In this document: positions 1 through 10,020 of the stretch, piece after piece
How the letters are laid out: each line of letters begins with the position of its first letter
Position numbering within the stretch: the first letter of the stretch is position 1
Source of the DNA: Megalobrama amblycephala
Lineage: Eukaryota; Chordata; Actinopteri; Cypriniformes; Xenocyprididae
Length of the DNA: 64,000 bases
Assembly (NCBI RefSeq): GCF_018812025.1
Contig: NC_063045.1
Coordinates: forward strand, 50,013,691 to 50,077,690
Direction: 5' to 3'
Translations under genes and position numbers: made by a program
Notes under the pieces: model-generated
The model's database searches: none
What the model was told of the DNA's origin: nothing
What the model saw: the letters and a program-made list of their open reading frames with translations, nothing else

Positions 1-729
1 TTCCTCTTTAATCTAAGCCATGTTTGTGAAACTGGGCCATGAAGTGTTAATTTTGGACCCTGAGTTTAGATAGGAAATTGTCTTGTAATTAACTGAATCT
101 TCTGTATCATCCTCTTATAATTTCTCTCGCATAATCACAATTATATCCCATCTCTGTCATTGAGTTTGCATTTCTTGTTGTGGTGGTTGCCAGTGAGCTC
201 ACACTTGATTAAACTAACAGATCAGCTCGGTCCTTTATACACTGTTGAGATGCGAAATTAATTCCACCAGCGCAAACAAGATCAATCCTGCCCCTTCCCC
301 TTTAAACAAGACAAATATCCTCAAGATGACTTTTATAATAAATGTGCTCTAATGTAGAAATATGATGGCATAAGCAGTTCTATTAGAGTGAGGTAGAGTG
401 CTGCCTTTGCCTCAGCATTATCATTATAATAATGAATTACAGTAAAGTGGTATTTGAGCGTGTGCAACAGGGACAGGGACTGATTCATTGTGTTGAACTC
501 ACATCATAAATGTGCTTTACTGGTATCAGTGCTGCCAAATTATCATCTGACTTATTGATTTGTTTATCTAATTATGCATGTTTTGTGTTGTATCATCTTA
601 TTGTTCCCCCCAATGGCATTTATATTGGACGCATGTTTGCTTGTGGCAACTTAACGCTCCACATCTCCCGCATTGTGCCAGCACATGCATTATAAGATGT
701 CACCTCTCCCACTCATACAAATACTCTTT
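1..729. other. Non-coding AT-rich stretch, nothing recognised
   Basis: No open frame here looks like a protein and no terminal repeats were seen. The sequence is AT-rich and apparently single-copy. Confidence 0.5.
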
Positions 730-797
730 AAGGGTACAAACTACTTTAGTGTTTGTACCCTTGATTTAAAAGTCTTTTTTGAGACTTTTAAATCAAG
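730..797. repeat. Two adjoining perfect hairpins
   Basis: Positions 730-741 are the exact reverse complement of 751-762 (12-bp stem, 9-base loop). Positions 760-775 are the exact reverse complement of 782-797 (16-bp stem, 6-base T-rich loop). The two stems share three bases at their junction. No flanking target duplication or other transposon signature was found, so the origin is unknown. Confidence 0.85.
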
Positions 798-1158
798 GAT
801 TCTGTTTTAGGATGGGCTTTGTCTCAAAGTTACCTGTATAGACAACATTTTTAGGCATAACTGGCACTAAGTAGGTTTTCAGGCTTTCGGACTTCAAAAA
901 GAGAAGCAAAAGCAACATAAAAGTATCATACAAATGGTCCATGTTATCTTCCAAGTCTGCTGATGTCACACAATGGCTTTGTGTGAGGAAATTTAAAGCC
1001 ATTCACTGACAATTTTCCCCTCCAGTGAACTGTTAACTGCAACTGAATCACTGAATCATTAAATTGAATCAGAGTATTGGATTCAGCTTTCAGTGAGGTA
1101 ATGATTTATTTTTCGATCTGTTTCTCATATTGTATGATTTCAGAATTCTTGGAATGTA
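798..1158. other. Non-coding stretch with repeated GAATCA words
   Basis: Around 1040-1085 the word GAATCA or its complement recurs several times (GAATCACTGAATCATT and similar). Nothing else was recognised. Confidence 0.4.
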
Positions 1159-1714
1159 CAGTCAAACCAAAAATTATTCAGACATTTTTTATATATTTTT
1201 ACTAGTGGGTGCAGGACACTATAGTTCATTTATGTAAGTGAGGATTGCAAAATAAAGTAAACTGTGACATACTATACTGCCGTCCAAAGGTAAAGCGCAG
1301 TAACTACACATTTGATCAAAAATGAGTTATGGCTTGAAATGGGCTTTGTAACATCTGTTCTGTCTTGTGACAAAGTATCCCGGTTCAAAATTGTCCCGTT
1401 TCTGAGAAACGAGGGTGTCAAAATTGCAGTAACTACAAAATTGAAGCTAATACCAAGGCAAACCGCAGTAAGTGATGTTACTGCGTTCTAGCTTTGTTTT
1501 CCCGGCTTTGACAGCTGCGGCATGATGGTTAAACTCGCGTTAAAACGCAAATATCCAAAGACGAGAAAGGAAGATAGCAAAATATTAACTCCTAGCCAAG
1601 CAAATGACAGCTTTATAATCAATTAACATTAACTTGCTAGCTGCTAGCAAATTAGACCGATATTTTAGCCTACCTGCGCTGCTCCATTGATGGCTATTAT
1701 ACATTCAACGTAAT

Positions 1715-1908
1715 CAGGGGCGGACTGGCCATCGGGAGTACCGAGAGTTTTCCCGGTTGGCCGCTGGACAATGTGGGCCGGCCCGTTGCGATGTAAATAT
1801 ATGTGAAGAATGAATTACAGTAAATTTACGTAGTCTGTATCCTCCGTCAACCCAGACGAATTGTTCGCGCAGGCGCGGCCGACCCACTTCAGCCAAAAAA
1901 ACTTAGTG
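1715..1908. mobile_element. End fragment of a hAT-like element
   Basis: The segment starts CAGGGGCGGACTGGCC and is clearly more GC-rich than its surroundings. This start resembles hAT-type terminal repeats common in fish genomes. No matching opposite end was found, so it may be a truncated copy. It is nested inside the 1273-2889 element. Confidence 0.45.
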
Positions 1909-2339
1909 TGCTCAGTTTCTCTAGCGTTGTCTGTCTGTCTGTCTACTGTCCACAGAAACTGAGCAGCGTGGCACTTTTACTGTTTGATTAAAAAATAAAT
2001 AAATAAACGACGGACATTCATTTGGAAGCATGCACTTCTGACCTTTTCATATTTTTCATATTTTAATGACGTTATTCGTCACACAATGGACACAGAAACA
2101 TTAACGTTGTTTCAGCATGCCAGATAAGAGTGAATGTTTGTGTATCTGTTATTAGGATTTCTTCAGTAATTTCACAATCATTTGAAAATTATTCATAAAA
2201 CTCGAAATATCATTCACAAACTTATACTAAACATGGCATAACTAAACATATTTAAGTAGCCTATGTCCCGTGTTAGGAAAGTGTCTAAAATATATCATTT
2301 TCTAATTAGTTCACATGCATTATTTTACACACTGGTGAT

Positions 2340-2520
2340 CAAGTTTGAAATAATACTTCTTTAATGTCTTTGAAAGAGGAAGGCAGAATTTATTTGATCA
2401 AAAATAGTCAAATAGCTGTTTTCTATGTGGATTTATTGTAAAATGTTATTTATTCCTCTGATTAAAGCTGAATTTTCAGCATCATTACTCCAGTCCTCAG
2501 AGCAATTTTAACATTCACAA
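2340..2520 (+). repeat. Dispersed AT-rich repeat, copy 1
   Basis: It contains the words TTTTCAGCATCATTACTCCAG and an AT-rich flank also found at 4310-4600, 13200-13530 and, in variant form, 53637-54110. The four copies share the order TTATT-rich arm, GCTGAATTTTCAGCAxxATTACTCCAGTC core, then a TTCAGAAATCATT-like segment. It looks like an old, much-copied DNA element of cyprinid genomes. Confidence 0.55.
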
Positions 2521-3136
2521 CATGCAAACATCAAAAAATAAAATATTAAAGTTATTAAAAACAATCAACGTGTAGTAAGAAACACAACAATAAAGTTGGA
2601 TGAACACATTTAGTTTGTAGATACTGCACTTTGCTTTTGCAATGGTGTTTTAGTTGTTTAAGGTCATCCAAAGGCAGAGTGCAGTATCTACATTTTGGAG
2701 GTCAAATGTCACATCAGTGGTCATGGTTTTTATCTATAAAAAATTTCTTCCTAAGAAGGCATTACATGAATGCATTACCACTAATCTACCTACAACGTGT
2801 TTGACTGGCTGGTGTAAAAACTTTAAAGGCATTTTTCTCAGTTTCAGTGTTTGCGTAGTTACTGCACTTTGCCTTTGTAGGGCAGTATACCCAAAAACTC
2901 AATAGAGTGTACTACCAGTAAAATTGATTTAAAAACACAATGGAGCCAAAAATTATTCAGACAATTTGACCTGACCATGTTTTGCTTTTATCTGACATAA
3001 TTAAGATCATTTTTTTCTGACACAGTTTAACTCTGAGATCTTGTCATATTTTATTACCATTTTTTTAAACTATAGTGAATAAACTTTATTAATGAATGAA
3101 ATGTTCAAGGTGTCTGAATAAATTTTGGTTTGACTG

Positions 3137-3504
3137 TAGCGCAATAGTCAAATGTGATACTTTTATTGTAATATATATATATATATTAATTTTATCATGA
3201 CTCACTTTTAATTAAATTTTTGTACTTCTGTATATATTTATGCATGTGTGTGTGTAATGAAATATTTTTTATTTATTGTGAGAATAGCCATGTATGATCA
3301 TGTATACAAACTTTTATGACAAATCATTCACTTTCAGTTACTTTAATTTTTGTTCAAGACATTCTCAGTTTTTGTCAAAAAATAAGATCAAACAATTATT
3401 GACGAGTCCCCTACAGTACCACCCTCGACCCCTTAGGGGCCACAAACCCCCTGTTGAACTGATTCTTTGTTCTTCTCTTCCTCTTTAGAACTCTTTACCC
3501 CCAA
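3137..3504. other. AT-rich spacer with short TA and TG runs
   Basis: Short TA and TGTG runs are present near 3172-3186 and 3246-3256. No gene was recognised. Confidence 0.5.
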
Positions 3505-3891
3505 ATGCTCCTGGTTTGTTTTGAAAATTTGTCTCCTCAGGGTTCACACTCCAAAATAGCTAATTATCCCCAAGACATTGTTTCTCTTATTCTGTCTCTC
3601 TCATTTTTCATTCTGTCTCTTGTTCTCTACTTTATGTTCCCAATGGCACCTGGGTTCACACTCCGAATGGCACCTCCATTGGCAGCACCAGTGTGTTGGT
3701 ACAGTGTGTCAAAGTGGAGTGACGCAGAGGTCAGCCAGGTCAGTGTCGCTCCCCACTGCTGCCCCAGGGTGGGTCGGCCCATCGGCCCCGTTGTCTGCCA
3801 GTCTGTAGCTGTGCCAGGCCCGCAGAGGTCAGAGAACTGTCTAACAACGGGGGGTGGAAACTGGATTCAGCCGGATGTGACTGCTAAATAA
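3505..3891 (+). other. Unrecognised 128-codon open frame in a GC-richer block
   Basis: The frame runs from ATG at 3505. Its second half (3640-3890) is much richer in G and C than the flanks. The predicted product has a hydrophobic stretch at about residues 25-47, then a Cys- and Pro-containing tail. It matches no family I recognise. The block could be an exon-like relic, a conserved non-coding island or part of an unknown repeat. I do not call it a gene. Confidence 0.15.
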
Positions 3892-4309
3892 AACAGCTGC
3901 GCAGGGCTTGCATTATTATCTAGTCATGCACAAACACACGGGCAAACCCGCACAGAACTCCGCTGATTTCAGCAGAATTGCTAAACTTGTCATTCACAAA
4001 GTTCTAGCATTTTTGTTTAAATATTTGGACTAATCTGAATATGCATTCAGCTGGCAACAAGAGTGCTTTCACATATTTTACCATGCTTAATGGTGCACTC
4101 AGTTTTCTCCCCTAATATGAAGTACTGTATTTTTGAAATACATGTCTTGTGTGATGAGATGTAGACTCCAGTCATATTAGTAGCCTAAAATCTGTTTTAT
4201 TTCACCTCATTGGGGCGGTCGCCATGTTGAGATAACATGATCAGCCGGTTACTACTCATTGGTAACTTATGGCTGGTATTGCTCAGTAACCAAAACTTTA
4301 TGATATTTT
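3892..4309. other. Non-coding stretch, nothing recognised
   Basis: No open frame or terminal repeat was recognised. Confidence 0.4.
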
Positions 4310-4600
4310 TTTTAATGTTAAAAATCTCTGTTGTTGAAAGGCTGCATTTATATGATTAAAAAATATAGTAAAAACTGTAATATTGTGAAATATTATTACA
4401 ATTTAAAGTAACTATATTTTAAAATGTAATTTATTCCTAATGGCAATGTTCAATTTTCAGCAGCAATTAGTCCAGTCTTTAGTGTCACATTCTTCAGAAA
4501 TCATTCTAATATGAAACATTTCTTATTATTATCAATGTTGAAAAAAGCTGAATAATATTTTTGTGGAAACCATTATACTTTTTTTTTCAGAATGACTAGA
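4310..4600 (+). repeat. Dispersed AT-rich repeat, copy 2
   Basis: It shares with 13200-13530 the words AAAATATAGTAAAA, TGTGAAATATTATTACAAT and TTTTCAGCAGC, then an ATTxxTCCAGTCTT segment. Ends are not defined. No coding content. Confidence 0.6.
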
Positions 4601-4909
4601 AAGAATAAAAAAAATACTGAGTGCATTTGAGCTAGTCCCTCATTATTTTAGCCTATGCTGTACAGTTCAACTCGCCGTTTTAACTGTCAAAGACAAGAGG
4701 AGGGAGAGAAAAACGACTTTTGGCACTTTCTTATGATCACCTGAATTGTATCTGGAAAGGCTCTCAACACCCATTTCCTCACATCACTGCAAATAAAAGA
4801 AAAAGGCCTTTAATAGACTTCATGACCTTAGTTATTTTACAAAGCTTACATTAGGACAGCACAGGCTGGCCGTGTCCTTGTTTGGGTAAGGAGAGATAAA
4901 GTAAAGATG

Positions 4910-4913
<4 letters not shown>
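4601..4913. other. Non-coding spacer, nothing recognised
   Basis: No gene or repeat structure was recognised. Confidence 0.4.

Positions 4914-4960
<47 letters not shown>
4914..4960. repeat. (TG)n microsatellite
   Basis: An uninterrupted TG dinucleotide tract of about 23 units. Confidence 0.95.
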
Positions 4961-4963
<3 letters not shown>

Positions 4964-6193
4964 CTGCAGTCAAGCACAAAACTAAGATGACAGGCACTCT
5001 CACAGTCCGTTGTAATTTATTTTAATTGCATGAGCTCCTCTACAGAGGTGGTCTGAGGTAATAAAAGAAGCAGTGATCGATAATTTCCATTTTTGAAGTT
5101 AATTTTTTACAATCTTTCCTTCACAATGGGTGCGCCCCCTCGCTGACATGTGGCAGATGAACGTAAATATGTGTCAGAAAGACATAACGCTAATCAAGCG
5201 GAGCTTTGTGTTATATTTAGGCACCGAGTGAGACTGTTCGGGGCCCCCTGTGGTCCCCTGGGGACCTGCTGATGCTGACGGATCCAGAAATATGAGACTG
5301 CATCATGTCTGTGTCTCAGCAGGTGAAAGAATCAGGGCGGACAGGTCTGCTCTGCTGCTCCGCTCCACTGGAATCATAAATAATGTGACTCCATGCTGTG
5401 ACTTCCACCTTCTTTCTCATTGCAGATATTTTTCCCTCATATTTACATAGAGTATTAGTGAGGCATTCTTTTTAATGAGAAAGATAATGCAGAGTTGAAT
5501 TATTCATTTGTGGGTAAGGATGTGTTGTGCATCCCATATAGGTTGAAATCTGCATTGTAGCCAAACGTTTGACTTTTGGTCCTCATTTTAGCTTATTGTG
5601 GCCAAGCCCCACCTATTTGACGATAAGAGAACTGACTGACATGTTAAGCAACCAATCACAGTTTGTTTTTTGTTAACTGCGAAGCCAGCCAGTCAGATTC
5701 AACCTGGCCATTTCAGCCAACTCTTTTGTGTGCGATATAAGTCAGACTTTCAGTGAATTAATTTGTGGGCGGTCTGTAGGTGTGTCGTCTGAGGCTAAGA
5801 CTACAGAATCCCAAACAAGGTCTAATTTCTCCATGCTGCGCTCCCTGACAGTGTCCTCTGTCTCAGAATGGATGGATATGTAACACCCCACCCCTTTTTC
5901 TCTCTTCAGCCATCAGTCTCCTGCTTTCTAACGACCACCCGCTTGCTAAATAGTATTTTAATTGCATTTTAATCAGATCATTCACAGTTTCAACCACTAT
6001 TGGACACTCACTAAAAAGCACAACATCTTCAGATCTGTGAGCTGAAGAAATTCCATTTTATTTGGCTCTAAAATAAAGCAGAAGATTCTTTAAATATTCA
6101 TTAACATTATTCAGTAAGCCTGTGTGACTGTAAGTGCATGTGAAATGTGTGCTGTCTTGGGCACTTTTGGACCACATTGATATTTTGACTTGC
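4961..6193. other. Non-coding stretch with a dispersed repeat at about 5585-5760
   Basis: The segment at 5630-5680 (GACATGTTAAGCAACCAATC and flank) matches, in reverse complement, a segment near 40990-41040. This indicates a dispersed repeat family. The block 5120-5430 is GC-richer, apparently unique and has no recognisable coding content. Confidence 0.4.
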
Positions 6194-6313
6194 AGTATGT
6201 GTTTATGTTGGTGGTTCAGTAGTTTCCTTTGGATCTACTAGTGTTTGCTTTACTTTATTAAAGACTGTTGCTCCTTAACCCTTTTTCGTCTTCATTGGAA
6301 CTAAACTTTGATA
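6194..6313 (+). repeat. Truncated 5' LTR remnant
   Basis: It aligns with the last 120 or so bases of the 3' LTR. The expected terminal GTGACA is altered to TTTGATA. It is followed by GAATACCAGACC, the position where a primer-binding site would sit. It does not start with the usual TGG. Confidence 0.65.
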
Positions 6314-6418
6314 GAATACCAGACCAAGAAAAGTGGATGTATGAATACTGTATCCATAAACATTACTCCTTGGAGGGGCAACAAACTTTTGAAATGAGCG
6401 ACTGTTTTTATTTTTCAG

Positions 6419-7890
6419 AACGGCCGAAACCTTGAGGAGTTCCTCAAAACTTGCCACTATGCCAGTTGCGATGATATCTGCCTAATGGAGGGATTCCGGT
6501 GTGGACTGGATGACGACATTCGGTTCGTCGACATGGATGGGTGATCCATGTTGGACCCTTTAAAGATTACATCAGTTTTGCACTGTCGGTGAATGGATCA
6601 ACACTCACTGTGGATGAAGCGGCTGTCAACTGTAACATCAACGTCCAGCCTCACCTCGCAGATGTCTCACAGCCTGACCCAGAGCCCAGCCTCTCACCAC
6701 CCCGAATGACGGATTGTACACCAGAGCTGAATGCTTCCACCTGCCGTGACCAGTGAGCCTGTACCCGAGGAAAGGAGGACAGCACACATCATCGCCACGG
6801 AGCTGAAGCACCTTGAAGTGTCTGACCAGGGGTGCGAGCTGATGTCACTGTCCATCGCCGTGGGAGTCCTCGTGGCATAAGAGGGAATGGATGTGAGCCC
6901 CGCCCACCCTCCCACCGCTGAGAGAGCACCGTGAGTGTGAAGAGATGGATTCCCTGTTTGCCTTGATCCAGCCAGTATGTATTTCATAATCTTCAGTCTT
7001 GTTAACCCCACCCAGCCTCCCTCTCCCACCTCTTGAAACAGCCATCAATACTGCATTGTTTTTTGTTGGTTTTTGTTCTGTTCTCCCATCTGCCCTTCAG
7101 TCCTCAGCCTCTCCTGCCAACCAGTCATCAGTGTTCTCCATCAGACCCGCTGCATCACCACCACTTCCTCTCAGTGGCGTGGGCACTTCGCGGACCTGCC
7201 CGAAGCCACTTCCTCCTGGGTGTCATGAGCCTGTGGCTCCGCCTACAGCCTCAGAGTGTGCTGGTCCACCTCAACCTTTTGTCCTGACTCCTACACTGAC
7301 GCTCGTTTCATCCTCGTTTCTGGTAATGACCATCAGCCATTAGGCCTCGCCAGGATCCCTCGGACCATTGGCTCCACCTGGGTCAGACATCACCACGCCT
7401 TCGCCCCGGCCCTCCACCCCTTCGGCTTCGGATAGCTCTCCCCTCCCGCAGGCTTTACCTTTGCCCTCGGTCACCCGAGCTCAACCTTTGACCTCCAGAT
7501 CACTACCTTCACCTCAAGGGGGGAGGGGGTCACTATGGCTCCATCACGGCCACCCTGGTCATTAGCGTCTCGTCGCTCCCTCTGGCTTTCCAGCTGCACC
7601 TAGGGCTTCCCTCACCACCGGCAACGTTGAGACTGTGGCTCCTCCCTCCTTCCACTTCACCATGGTCTGTCGTCCTGGTTGGGCTCTAGGTGTTCACCAT
7701 CTGGCCTCTCATCATCTCATCACATCTCCTCAGTGGCTATTACCTCCATCTACTCCTCCATGGTTTTATCTGCCTGTTCTCACTCCTTTCTCCCACCCCT
7801 CTCACCATCCCTGCGCCATCTCCTTGTCCTCCTCCTAAGCCGCCTCATTCACACCACGGCACGAGGTCGCACCTTTTGGGAGGGGGCATA
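6419..7890 (+). pseudogene. Gag-like retroelement relic with Pro/Ser-rich tail
   Basis: From about 6419 the frame reads a gag-like segment including LEEFLKTC and LMEGFRCGLDDDIRFV, then hits a TGA at about 6542. Further along, other frames give Ser/Pro-rich peptides (for example 6999-7343 and 7368-7565), as expected for the long low-complexity tail of this gag lineage. Stops and frame changes break it several times. No zinc knuckle, protease or polymerase was seen. Gag proteins form the retroelement particle, and this copy cannot make one. Confidence 0.6.
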
Positions 7891-7891
7891 C
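7878..7891 (+). promoter_or_regulatory. Polypurine tract of the LTR element
   Basis: GGGAGGGGG directly precedes the 3' LTR start TGTCACAG at 7892. Such tracts prime plus-strand DNA synthesis in LTR retroelements. The minus-strand element at 18-20 kb has nearly the same tract at the same place. Confidence 0.7.
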
Positions 7892-8219
7892 TGTCACAGA
7901 TATTCAGTAGTTTTTATCTTAGTTTCGTTTTCATGGGCTTTTAGTTTGTATTTCATTAGTTTCCTGTTTCTTTTGTTCTAGTTTTCTGTCACTCTCTGTT
8001 GTCATGGTGATTGATTTAAGGAGCACAGCAGTCTGCATTCACTTCATTATCATTGTGTATTTAAGTCCATCAGTTTGTTTTCTTCTTTGCCCAGTATTGT
8101 TTGTGTCATTGTTCTGTTTAGTTTGCCATTACCTTTAGATCTACCTGTGTTTGCTTTACTTTATTAAAGACTGTTTTTACTTAATCTTCCTTTGTCTTCA
8201 TTGGAACTAAACCGTGACA
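7892..8219 (+). repeat. 3' LTR
   Basis: The LTR is 328 bp, begins TGTCACAG and ends CCGTGACA, with the TG...CA termini typical of LTRs. It contains a TTATTAAAG polyadenylation-like signal about 55 bp before its end. Confidence 0.75.
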
Positions 8220-8745
8220 GGTGGCTTTTGCTCTCTCGTTCAAGGAATGTTCAGAATAAAGATTTGTCCCTCAAATCAAGCAAAAAGCATGTTCACAGGA
8301 ATGCATGTACAATAGAAAAGCCATTTATGCAGATGGGTTTTTATCCAGACTATTCAAAGTATATTAGTATTATCAGTTGCATTTGCTGGATATCGAACTG
8401 CTGGTACCACACTCTTTATTATCTTTTTGGATTTTGGGGGGAATTATTATTATTATTTGGAAATTATTATAATTTCCAAATGATAGTGCATGGGAGTTGC
8501 ATTCAAAATCTTCTTAGCTCTAAAATATCAGTTTGAAAAGCTTTGATTCTTCTTGTTTTCCCAATTGACTTACATTTCCACACCCTGGTAATCAAACACA
8601 ATTCATGCAGCCTTAATAATAATAATAACAATAAATAAATATTTTTATTTTGTTGAATTAAAAAAATCCTCTTACTGTATGTCATAAATCTCAGTTTGAA
8701 TGGCCATGATTCTCCTGTTCATGCATGTTGTAAGTTCAGAGAAAG
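8220..8745. other. Non-coding AT-rich stretch, nothing recognised
   Basis: No gene was recognised. Short AATAAT runs occur near 8615-8640. Confidence 0.45.
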
Positions 8746-9010
8746 AGGTTGGCAGGAAACAGTGTGTGTGTGTGTGTGTGTGTGTTCTTGTAAATATGGT
8801 TTATGAGGAATGTGTATAATAACAAATGTGTATAATGGCATGGGTATTACAATGTAAACACTTCCTGTGTCCTTGTAAACCAAATGGCTTAAAAAACATA
8901 CTAAATGGTGTTTTTTGAAATTAAAAAAATGCAGACAGTTTCCTGTGATGGGTAGGTTTAGGGGTAGGGGGGTGTGTGTGTGTGTGCGTGTGTGTTTGTG
9001 TTTGTGTGCA
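8746..9010. repeat. GT-flanked dispersed repeat, copy 1
   Basis: A GT tract (8762-8784), about 180 bp of unique-looking sequence, then GATGGGTAGGTTTAGGGGTA and a second GT tract (8970-9005). The middle shares TGTATAATGxCATxGGTATTACA and AAACATACTAAATxxTGTTTT with 41600-41760. The GATGGGTAGGTTTAGG motif recurs near 41927. This indicates a dispersed element carrying its microsatellites with it. Confidence 0.65.
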
Positions 9011-9971
9011 CGCATGCAAGATCCATTAGCTCTGTCTCTCTGCAGCTGGTATGTCATCTGTTCTAATTGGAGACACATTTTCACCAGGCAACACTGAAGC
9101 TGCCATGCATTGTCTTAATTAACCAAAACTCAGCTGCATACATTGGGCATACTAGGATACATACACACACTCAGCTCAATATGCTATTACTGTAAAACCC
9201 TCCTTCAACACACACATACACAAAGACACCTCTTCACTTGGCTTAAGTCTCATCCAAGTGCACCACATAGCAAAATGAACCATTTTTAATCACTGTTCAT
9301 TACATATGAAACTGCTGGAGGGGCCTAGATAGTTCTTCATGGTATCTGCATGAGAAAAAAGGAGAATTAGAGCGAGAGGGAAGGAAAGAATGATATTTGA
9401 TCAACAAAGGCTTAATCCTGTATGTGCACACCTTCAAATCCATTTGCTTAAATAATTTTAGCTCCATTTGTCTGTAATTGTGCTAAGAGGTTAATTGCAA
9501 GTGCTTTTCTCTCTCTTTTTCTGATTTACTCAGAATCATTTGTGAAAACTCACACACACACTGTGAGTCATTTTCTATGGTTCCATGGATTAGGAAAGCT
9601 AATGATGATTTTAAGCATTTTTTGGCAATGTTTGGTCCCCACACACCCATGAGCAGCATAGCCCAGCATGCACCTGTGACAACAGGCGCTGAAAGCTTAG
9701 CAAATAAATGAACAGGGCCAAAGGAGGTGCCCCTCCAGACCAAGGCATCAACATAAAATGCTTTCAGCAAATTAAATGATTTTTAAAAGTGGCCATTACA
9801 CCTAGGTGGTGCATTCATTTTCAATAATTCAGCAGTCCAGGAGTCAATTACCCAGCTTATACCATGGTTGCCACATTAGTACATTGTGTCAGGGTGTTTT
9901 TCAGGTTTTCCTCCCTAAGTCGCTCTTGTGTGCAGAACTGCTTTCTTAAATGCTTATTTCTAAGCTCCGTT

Positions 9972-9976
<5 letters not shown>
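9011..9976. other. Apparently unique non-coding sequence
   Basis: No gene, terminal repeat or long tandem repeat was recognised. The part at 9380-9770 is moderately complex and could hold regulatory sequence, but nothing shows this. Confidence 0.4.

Positions 9977-10014
<38 letters not shown>
9977..10014. repeat. (GT)n microsatellite
   Basis: An uninterrupted GT tract of about 19 units, followed by GCGCGC. Confidence 0.95.

Positions 10015-10020
<6 letters not shown>

Larger units (their letters stand above)
1273..2889. mobile_element. Nested DNA transposon with 34-35-bp terminal inverted repeats
   Basis: The left end (1273-1306, TATACTGCC...GCAGTAACTAC) matches the reverse complement of the right end (2855-2889) with a few mismatches. 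The end motif recurs inside: GCAGTAACTAC near 1425, a CGCAGTAA/TTACTGCG pair near 1466-1486, and an 18-bp inverted pair at 2617-2634 and 2674-2691. No transposase frame was recognised and the superfamily is not assigned. It lies inside the Tc1-like element. Confidence 0.65.
1159..3136. mobile_element. Tc1/mariner-like non-autonomous element
   Basis: The ends are inverted repeats of 26 bp with one mismatch, beginning CAGTCAAACCAAAA at 1159 and ending TTGGTTTGACTG at 3136. Each is flanked by a TA dinucleotide (1157-1158 and 3137-3138), the target duplication of Tc1/mariner elements. No transposase frame remains. Most of the interior is a second element (1273-2889). A further copy of the left end motif (CCAAAAATTATTCAGACA) lies at about 2946 in direct orientation. 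The right 190 bp may therefore be a shorter element of the same family. Confidence 0.75.
6194..8219 (+). mobile_element. Decayed gag-only LTR retroelement
   Basis: The 3' LTR (7892-8219) and a truncated 5' LTR remnant (6194-6313) share a long stretch around GTTTGCTTTACTTTATTAAAGACTG and TCTTCATTGGAACTAAAC. Between them lie a gag-like relic, a Pro/Ser-rich coding relic and a polypurine tract just before the 3' LTR. There is no protease, reverse transcriptase or integrase, so it was non-autonomous. The outer part of the 5' LTR is lost, so no target duplication can be read. Confidence 0.75.

Noticed and set aside
9977..10014. GT tracts as regulatory promoters
   Set aside because: Common dinucleotide microsatellites. 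Nothing nearby supports a promoter role.
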